Below, piece after piece: positions 56,891-64,000 of a stretch of DNA of 64,000 nucleotides (its first letter is position 1; every line of letters starts with the position of its first letter). A program made the translations under genes and the position numbers. The notes under the pieces were generated by a model that saw nothing but the letters and a program-made list of their open reading frames with translations, searched no databases and was not told the DNA's origin. Origin of the DNA: Pseudoscleropodium purum (lineage: Eukaryota > Streptophyta > Bryopsida > Hypnales > Brachytheciaceae); contig OZ017800.1 in assembly GCA_963969395.1 (NCBI GenBank), positions 9,952,479 to 10,016,478 on the forward strand. The letters run 5' to 3'.

Positions 56891-58807
56891 TACAAATTTG
56901 AGTGAATTCTTTTCTTACAATTGATGTTATGCCTACCAAAATCCTAAAGAAGCAATGAATCCTTCCAATTCTACTATTTGTGGAAAGTTGCAATCTCAAG
57001 ATACAAAACCACTAGAATTGCAACTACTTACCAAAAACACACACACAATGTATCCACAAGCTACCACATTGCTTGAATGAAGTATATTTTTTGTTGAAAG
57101 GTTGGTTGAGATCCATATATGAAGCTCAAACTCACAAAAATCTGAAGTGTGTTGGCTCAAGAAGGATAGATGTTGTCTTCACAATGTAGGAGCTACAAAC
57201 ACAACTTAATGCATTCTGATTTTTCTTAGACAAATGGCTCAAATTTGCTTACTAATGACACCTAGAATGTAGTTAACTTGTTTCTAAACAAGCATGTGGC
57301 AGTTTCGTGAAGTTTGGAGTTGTAAATTGGGAGATATGATTTTTCAAAGTTGCTCTATTTTTTCACTGGCACTTGGAGTTCGAAAATTTGAACGTAAACT
57401 TGTTGGTGGGTACTGTACATTTAGAGGAATGAATTTGGATTGTTCACTCATTAGGTAGACATGTCACAGGATCAAGCAATACATGTATCTTTTTCAAGAT
57501 TTTGACTTTCTTTTTGTTTAACTATCCGTGAATTCAACAAAGTAACTTAATAATTTCCAAAACCATTTAGCTTCAAAAAATTTAATTATTTTTTGCCTAA
57601 GGTGACCTCAAGCTATAGTATACTTACTTACTTAGAGGCAATTGAAAGGCAGTAAGTTATAGCAAGGAGTCAAGTTTTGTTTTTTTGATACTTAGAGACC
57701 TGTATGTCAAAATTGAATGGTTATGAATATCGAATATTCTTTAAGAATGCTGAGTTGCAATTAATGGCAATTTATCGGTGCACATAACAGTTCTTGGCTG
57801 GAACTTGTTGCCTTCATCAGGCAGATTGCATGCACCTTCTACTTGGACAATACTGCGGAGTCAAATTAACTCTTCTGGACCTTTAGTTTGCTCTAGCTAG
57901 ATTCAAAGCTACACAAAGTTTCAACGTCAAAATCACTTGCACATCTTACCAATCCTCCACCACAATTGATTTAGTTTGGTCAGTCATGTTTGTAATGTGG
58001 GTCCAATAGTATCCAAACTGCCTATTGAGCCAATTCAAAGAATTTTGCATAATATAGAAGACAATTGGCATTTTTTTTGTCTTACTTGCATAATCAACAT
58101 CCAATTTTTTCATAATCCCAATCAAGCATACAAAATTTCAATTTCAAAAAAATAAAACTTGATTTTTGGTGAAATTTCAAAGTCAATTTTCATGATTTTA
58201 ATTACATAGTAATTTATTGAAAACAATTGGCAACTCATGATTTTCAAAAGTTGGTTATGGAAATAAGTAGGAAACATCTATACACACATCTTTCCTTCAA
58301 AAAAACACTCAAAAATGATTCAAAATTCACACCAAAGAAAGTTCATTGTTGAGATGTTGAATGCCCAAATTTTGTAACATAAATATCTATTATGAACAAT
58401 TTGAGATACATTCAATTAAGGTAAGTCTTTGCTCTGAGAAATGTTTGTTTTGATAGGTTGAGTTCAATTTACTCTTTATGTATCTAAGAATTCAAAAAAT
58501 TGGCTATTTTGTGTTTATAGAAAGATAAAAAAAACAAACCATACATATATGACTTATTATAAGTTTGAAATCTAGGATGTTGCTTGAAGTGCTTCTCCTT
58601 GAACTTAAGTTTCATTTAAGGCAAGGCATTCTTCTTTAACAAAGTTTAGCAAGTTATACACTTAGAAACCCTTGAGCAAACTATACTTCAACACTAGAGC
58701 CACTATGAGCCCTTCTTCTCACAATGATGAAGGTAGATGCTATACATTATTGGTTTCTTAACTTTCAGTTCGAAGTAACTTTAGCAAGTGTGAGGGTACA
58801 CCATTCA
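56891..58807. other. AT-rich desert, nothing recognised
   Basis: It may include further remains of the Tc1-type element, but no conserved transposase motif is readable beyond 56.9 kb. I see no gene. Confidence 0.45.
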
Positions 58808-59029
58808 TTACAAAAGAAAATGATGTTTTAAATGAGTTTTTAAATATAGTCCTAGAGAAAAGATTATAAGTAATAACGTTTGAAGAGATTTTTAGCAAAA
58901 TTTTACTAGAAGCACATGTATTTCTAGTAAAGTTTTGCTAAAAATCTCTTCAAAAGTTATTACTTATAATCTTTTCTCTAGGACTATATTTAAAAACTTA
59001 CTTAAAACATCCCTTTTTCTTGTAGTAAT
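58808..59029. mobile_element. Hairpin MITE with near-perfect ~105-bp arms
   Basis: The inner 75 bp of each arm are almost identical (left CCTAGAGAAAAGATTATAAG; right CTTATAATCTTTTCTCTAGG), around a loop of about 10 bases near 58913. The outer parts (ATGTTTTAAATGAGTTTTTA against its inverse) also pair, with a few mismatches. The right end reads CTTTTTCTTGTAGTA, the inverse of TACTACAAGAAAAAG, which resembles the CACTACAAGAAAA ends of some plant DNA transposons. Pairing is good enough to yield a long double-stranded RNA if transcribed. Confidence 0.85.
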
Positions 59030-59652
59030 TGTTTCAATTTCCACCTTGCTGCATTCTCTAGTATACTAATGTTTGAAATTGAATATATGTGTTCACATAC
59101 TTCCTGTTCAAGGTTTTGAAGTCATAAAATCAAGAAATATGTATCAAGAATCGAAGAAATAGATGAATACATGAACTTGTTGTATGCAAAAATCCACTAT
59201 GACTATGATTCAAGTTCCACTTTTGATGTCCTCATTGTCAATGAACCTTATACTTCATGGCAATGTGTATTGTAGTAGAATTTCACCATTCTTCAGGGCT
59301 TGCATAGGATAGATACTTTAGCTATTTTAAGATTATCAAAAATTTCATTTGGGGGCCTATTGCTTGTGCATCCTACATGAACTTTGAAAAATGTTGTTTG
59401 ATTTTTTCCACAAAACATTGTTTTAGTATAACTTAAAAAAATTATTTGGATTCGGAAAACAATGTTATGAGCATTCTTTACTAAAATGTTCTTTGAAAAG
59501 TAAGAAAATTTAGTGACATTTTTGAAGGGGAAGTGCTCACAAGTGCCCCAAAAGAAAATTCATAAAGCTTACAAAACTTTATTCATATCACTTATTGAAT
59601 TCAACGTCTAGTCCACTATGCTTCAAAAGCCACTCATTATTTGCATTTAGGA

Positions 59653-59735
59653 ATGAGAAGACAATCTCTTTATATACATATAGGTGATAGGAGGTTAAAC
59701 AATTTATGTGAAATATGTAAATTGAAATTAAGGTA
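59653..59735. repeat. Solo terminus of foldback family D
   Basis: GAGAAGACAATCTCTTTATA followed by TACATATAGGTGATAGGAGG matches the outer end of the element at 61465-62080. No inverse partner is nearby. Confidence 0.5.
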
Positions 59736-61464
59736 GTTTTGCACCTGCTCTTTTGGTAAGAGCATTCTTAAAAATTTAAGGCGGTCAAAGACCGTGGACC
59801 TCTACAGCTTGCAACATGGTGGATGCACTGCCACAATCGCACGACAGTGCTTGGTAAAACAATTGCTATGAAGCATCAGCCTATTCGCACTGGGCGAGTC
59901 TAAGAATTAATTCAAATGTAGGTTCTGTCATCGGAGTCTTGTGTATTTGCACCTTAGGGCAATTGTTACGTTGTCATCAGAACTTTGTGCAAGACAAAGC
60001 CTTACCTTGATGTGCAGGCCGAAGGGTGGTCATTTTTTGGGCAAAATTTCTGTGTTTGAGTTTAATTTGGGCACTTCGGGCGCTGTCTTACTCTCACTTC
60101 TCGAAGCAACCTTGGTGTTAAGTTCGTGAGCAAACATTTTGGATCTAATAGCAATGCTAAAAAAGTACAAGTGACTAATTCAAAATGAGGGCCGGGGTTG
60201 ACATGGGAGCTGTGAAGCAGTGCTAGCATCGGATTACAAGAAATATATATTGCTGCATAGCTTAGATTTTATCATAAACGAATTCATGAGATATGACGGA
60301 TTGAAAAAAACACCGACAGTCTCATTCCATGCAAATGTTGCAATTCAATTCATTGTACACCACGCTCTAATGTGTGGTAGTGTTCACAATGCTCACACTC
60401 ACTACTTGTTATGGTTCCAACCGACGCTCCTCATGTTCTTGCAGGTTGGTCAACTATGGTGACGGCTCTCCATCACTGACCTTCAACGCACAAAAGTCAA
60501 GGAATATCAGAATGTTGAAATCTTTGCAACAAATGAAGTACACATGATAAGGACATACAAAAAATGAACCTGCAGTTGTTCTCATTGCTCTAGTACTTAT
60601 TGTTGTTACAGTGGAACTCATAAACACTAAAAGGAAGAACGCCAACAGTGAATGACTATCTCTCAGTTTCTCAATCTTTGCACTCAATAGCTTTCTAAAA
60701 AGGTTGCATGAATTCACAACACACATTGTACATATTTGTACAAGTTCTTTACAACGATAGGCCGATCTTGCGTGAATGCACTGCATGGGAGGGCCATTAC
60801 CTCCTTTGATTTATTACGTCCATTATTTTTCCTTCTAACAACATTTTATCTTAAATTGTGCTCTGCTTGGACCAATAAGTACCAATGATCCTTGTAGGAC
60901 AACATCTATGTTTTTTGAAGAATGACTACTACTTTTATTGTGCCATGTAACTACCGCCTTAAAATAAGGAGCTGCTACAAGTAGACCACAGGAGCGTTCT
61001 TAACGGTTGAAAACTCAGATGACACGTCAACTCGGCAAATACGAATCCTTCCTGGTCTGCACACGGGCCACCAGTTCTACAACATTATACTGTGTAGCAC
61101 CGCTCCCCCAACCTAGTGCAAAACGACCTTTAGTAGGAACTCAATTACACATAGTTAAAAAAAGACATCCAAATCCTAACATACCATTCAATAGCCTCCA
61201 GGGTGGCTGCCTTTCCCTCCCTAGAGACATCATCCATGAAATTCATCCTTGCATCACTAATCTAAGCTAGCAGTATTGGAATAGTGGCCGTAAATTTTTG
61301 ACATGCTCCATTTTCTTCTACTAAATCTTGCTTTGAATATACAAATGAACATGATTTGTTAAAAAATATGGTTTGCCTAAAATCCCAAGCTAGAATCCTT
61401 TGAATAACATACCATAGTAATTTTCTTCCTAGCCATTGCAACAACTTAGTTTGAAATTTTGACA
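59736..61464. other. Mixed-composition stretch, no recognised gene
   Basis: GC rises at about 59780-60140, 60180-60480 and 60990-61260. ORFs at 59941-60129, 60220-60462, 60454-60786 and 61007-61270 have no family signature and no consistent splice pattern. These may be gene fragments or old element pieces. Confidence 0.4.
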
Positions 61465-62080
61465 TAGAGAGAAGCTCTTTATATACCTATGGGGCAGTAG
61501 GAGGTAGAACAACCCATATGAGATTTATAAATTAAGATTTATAGTTTCTTAAACACTCGTAGTTAAAATCAAAAGTAAGAATTGTGATTGAAGTACAATT
61601 CCAGACCTCATTTAGGCATAGTATAATAACTTTTTTTAAACAAACTACAATTATGAAAAGTTGTTAAATTGAGATCAATTTCACCTCCCAAAATCCGTTT
61701 GAAATTTAGATCCTCCAATCAAAAGTTATGAACAAATTTCAAAGAGGATGTTTGTATATGTCAAAAAGAAATTTTGTTCGAACCCCTCTTTGAAATTTGT
61801 TCAAAACTTTTGATTGGAGGATCTAAATCTCAAAAGGATTTTTGGAGAGAAATTTTAACTTTATTTACCAACTTTTTTCATTTCAAAGATTTTTTTCTAA
61901 AAAGTTTTTATAGTATGCCTAAATGAGGTCTGAAATTCTACTTCAATCAGAATCCTTTGCTTTAATTTGACTAAACTATGAGCGGTTGAGAAACTATAAA
62001 TTATAAATTACATATCCCATATTGTTTGTTCTACCAACTAGTACTTCATAGGTATATAATGAATTGTCTTCTCACATAGA
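61465..62080. mobile_element. Foldback element, family D, copy 2 (~615 bp, ~300-bp arms)
   Basis: The left arm (TATATACCTATG; AGACCTCATTTAGGCATAGT; GATCCTCCAATCAAAAGTTA) is the inverse of the right arm (AACTTTTGATTGGAGGATCT; CTAAATGAGGTCTGAAATTC; CATAGGTATATAATG), with a centre near 61780. Practically the whole element is stem. It is non-coding. Its core is shared with 41600-42035, and its outer end with 59653. Confidence 0.82.
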
Positions 62081-62640
62081 ATCACTCAACACAAATGCCT
62101 CACAATGCATCTTGAGGAAGATTGAATTTTGAAATTGATTTCCTTAATGACTTTGTAGCCATTTTGTTAAAATCTTTAATGTTTTGCATTATTCAGTTTT
62201 AATTTAATATATTTGAGTTCACATTTTGTACATAAATTTGCAGATTTTGTGCATTGTTTATGTGAGTACCCCAATCAACAAGAATTGATCAATACATTAA
62301 TAGAATTTGACATGTATCATTTAGCTACTGATATGGTGTTGAATATTCGACACCATTTTGTCAGGCGAAAGGCAGCCACTGACTCTGCTACTGAATGTTA
62401 TAAACTTATTCTCGTAAATCTAAAAATAGTTTTATGCAAGACCCATAGAACAATGAAATTTTATTGCAGTACCATTGTTGTGAAGTACAAAGGGTAGAGG
62501 TGGTTGTCATTGTCCTCAATTCCATCAAGGGTTCAGTCTGGCAGCTACGTACACATTGGGCTGGGTCCTGTAACCCATGGTCATGTCAAAAGTGGCCATG
62601 TCAACATGGACCCACTTTGAATGGGCAATTTAGTGTCGTA

Positions 62641-63227
62641 CAATGCCCAAGGCATTTTTTGAACTTTTTAGAAATTGCTTAATGTTGAACAAAAATACAA
62701 CATTTTGATAAACTTCATCAATTTTTTGGGAATTGTAACTATACAAATTCAAATAAAACATGTCATAGGTCACATGGAAAAATAAGGGTATTAAAACTAC
62801 AAAAGAGATTTGAAGTCTTTCAATTTTCACTTTATGTGTCAAATCTAAAATGGATGTCACCAAAAAAAATACGAGGTTAAAAAACATAACATATATAACC
62901 CTAGTCAATTGACAACTTCTCAAAATCTACTCTATGATTTTTTTAAATGAATTTCTAATGTGACTTTTTCACCTAGCTCCAATGTATTTGAGGGTCACTT
63001 CAAGGAGTCCTCAATACTAGAAAATCAATTTTTGCAATGGACATCCTTGCATAAAATCTTGAACAAGAAAATTATAATCATTCTTTTTGAAAATCTAATT
63101 TTTGATATCAAAGTAGGCTTCAAAAGGTATTATATATATTACTAAAATAATAATTTTTTAAGATTTAGATTTAACTTCAAAGTTTTGTCAACACCAAAAT
63201 TTGGTGCCTTAGGCCTTTAGGGGTTAA
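62641..63227 (-). mobile_element. TTAA element, family B, copy 4
   Basis: The right end reads AATTTGGTGCCTTAGGCCTTTAGGGGTTAA, given here in pieces: AATTTGGTGCCTTAGG and CCTTTAGGGGTTAA. The left end (CAATGCCCAAGGCA) keeps the subterminal motif but has lost TTAA. The interior matches 40584-41170 in the same orientation and 19232-19885 in inverse. The 61-aa ORF at 62960-63145 is a chance frame. Confidence 0.7.
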
Positions 63228-64000
63228 GGACCAAAGGGAGTTCCAATTTTGAAAATGTAGTATAAAATGAAATTTAGAATAATAATTTAATAATGATTTT
63301 CAAATAGTAGCAATATGATTTGTAGAGTATATTCATATAATTAGATCAACTAGTTTACAAACCAATATTTTTCAATAAAATTTGAAGCCAAAAATTGAGA
63401 ATTCCTTCTATAATCAATATTAGATTGAATATTGATAATTTCTAAAATAAAAAATTTCCTATAAGTTCAAATGATTAAATTTTAATTGTATTCATTTTTT
63501 AAGATTTTAATTTAATTTAATAAATTCATTTTTGAAGGATCATTTTTTGAAAATTTGGAAAAATTTTCAACTCTTGAAAGGGTTGTGAGTTTTGACCCCC
63601 TCCCCTTCCCCACTGCAAGTAGAGAGGAATTCTAGGGTTTCTTTTTTAAAAAAAATTTAATGAATGCTGCTAATGTGGCACTATTTGTGCTACGTCAGCG
63701 CCACATCAAATTTTTAAATTTATTATTATTATTATTTTTTCAAATATTTTTTTAATGTTTTGTAATTGCAGTGGGGGTGTCAAAAAAAGGAATCCTTAAT
63801 GGCCTTCCACAGGGTTCAAATTTTTTGTAATGCTGAAAAATTTATATTTTGAGGCTAAACCTACTAACATACTCTGAAGTAAAATTTCAAAATGTATATT
63901 GTACAAATGTTAAAGAACTAACACAAAATTTTAAAAAAAAATTGAGGGTTGAATTTTTGCATTTTTGTGTTTGTAGATGTGTTTGCATTCATTTGTTATC
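63228..64000. other. AT-rich desert, nothing recognised
   Basis: Low-complexity AT-rich sequence. A short block at about 63680-63710 (GTGGCACTATTTGTGCTACG then CGCCACAT) has slight inverted symmetry. No gene seen. Confidence 0.5.

Noticed and set aside
59736..60140. tRNA or other structured RNA gene near a GC rise
   Set aside because: I looked for a T-arm GTTCRANYC motif and a cloverleaf; neither was found.

Overview
The window is nuclear DNA of a land plant. Evidence: canonical GT-AG introns, plant-only families (ARMADILLO REPEAT ONLY, L-type lectin receptor kinase, a plastid RNR1-type ribonuclease II fragment) and TTTAGGG telomere-type repeats. Compact gene islands of moderate GC sit in long, very AT-rich repeat deserts. 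I lean towards a non-seed plant (bryophyte or similar), but this is inference and the species is not identified.

Layout. 1-2.9 kb: AT-rich, no gene. 2.9-7.6 kb: a disturbed island. It holds an almost exact 872-bp copy of the 5' part of the neighbouring BAG6-like gene, set between 23-bp direct repeats; a small intact minus-strand ORF (membrane segment plus coiled coil); and, divergent from it, a truncated 5' fragment of an RNR1-like ribonuclease gene. 9.3-17.5 kb: a complete 19-exon minus-strand gene for a BAG6/Scythe-like ubiquitin-domain protein, with its leader and promoter up to about 19 kb, ending at an 18-G tract. 19.2-30 kb: a desert built largely from non-autonomous elements whose ends read TTAA-CCCCTAAAGG. 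31.0-36.2 kb: a complete 4-exon minus-strand ARO gene. Its leader, all three introns and its 3' end each carry their own local duplications. 37.4-52 kb: a second desert with more TTAA-flanked elements, a Tourist-like MITE with TAA target duplications, a long foldback element and a degenerate tandem array. 52.3-54.7 kb: a complete 2-exon minus-strand L-type lectin receptor kinase. 55-64 kb: a third desert with a decayed Tc1/mariner transposase tail, two long hairpin elements and another TTAA element.

The genes do not form a pathway: a proteostasis factor, a polar-growth scaffold and a cell-surface receptor kinase simply lie near one another, all on the minus strand. Exon models for BAG6-like, ARO and LecRK were built by hand from splice sites. 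In each, every exon phase matches and the total length is a whole number of codons, giving 1041, 659 and 725 aa.

The most notable points are the TTAA/CCCCTAAAGG element families (a piggyBac-like signature), the very recent templated copy of BAG6 exons, the accumulation of different local duplications in all non-coding parts of one ARO gene, and three large hairpin-forming elements.
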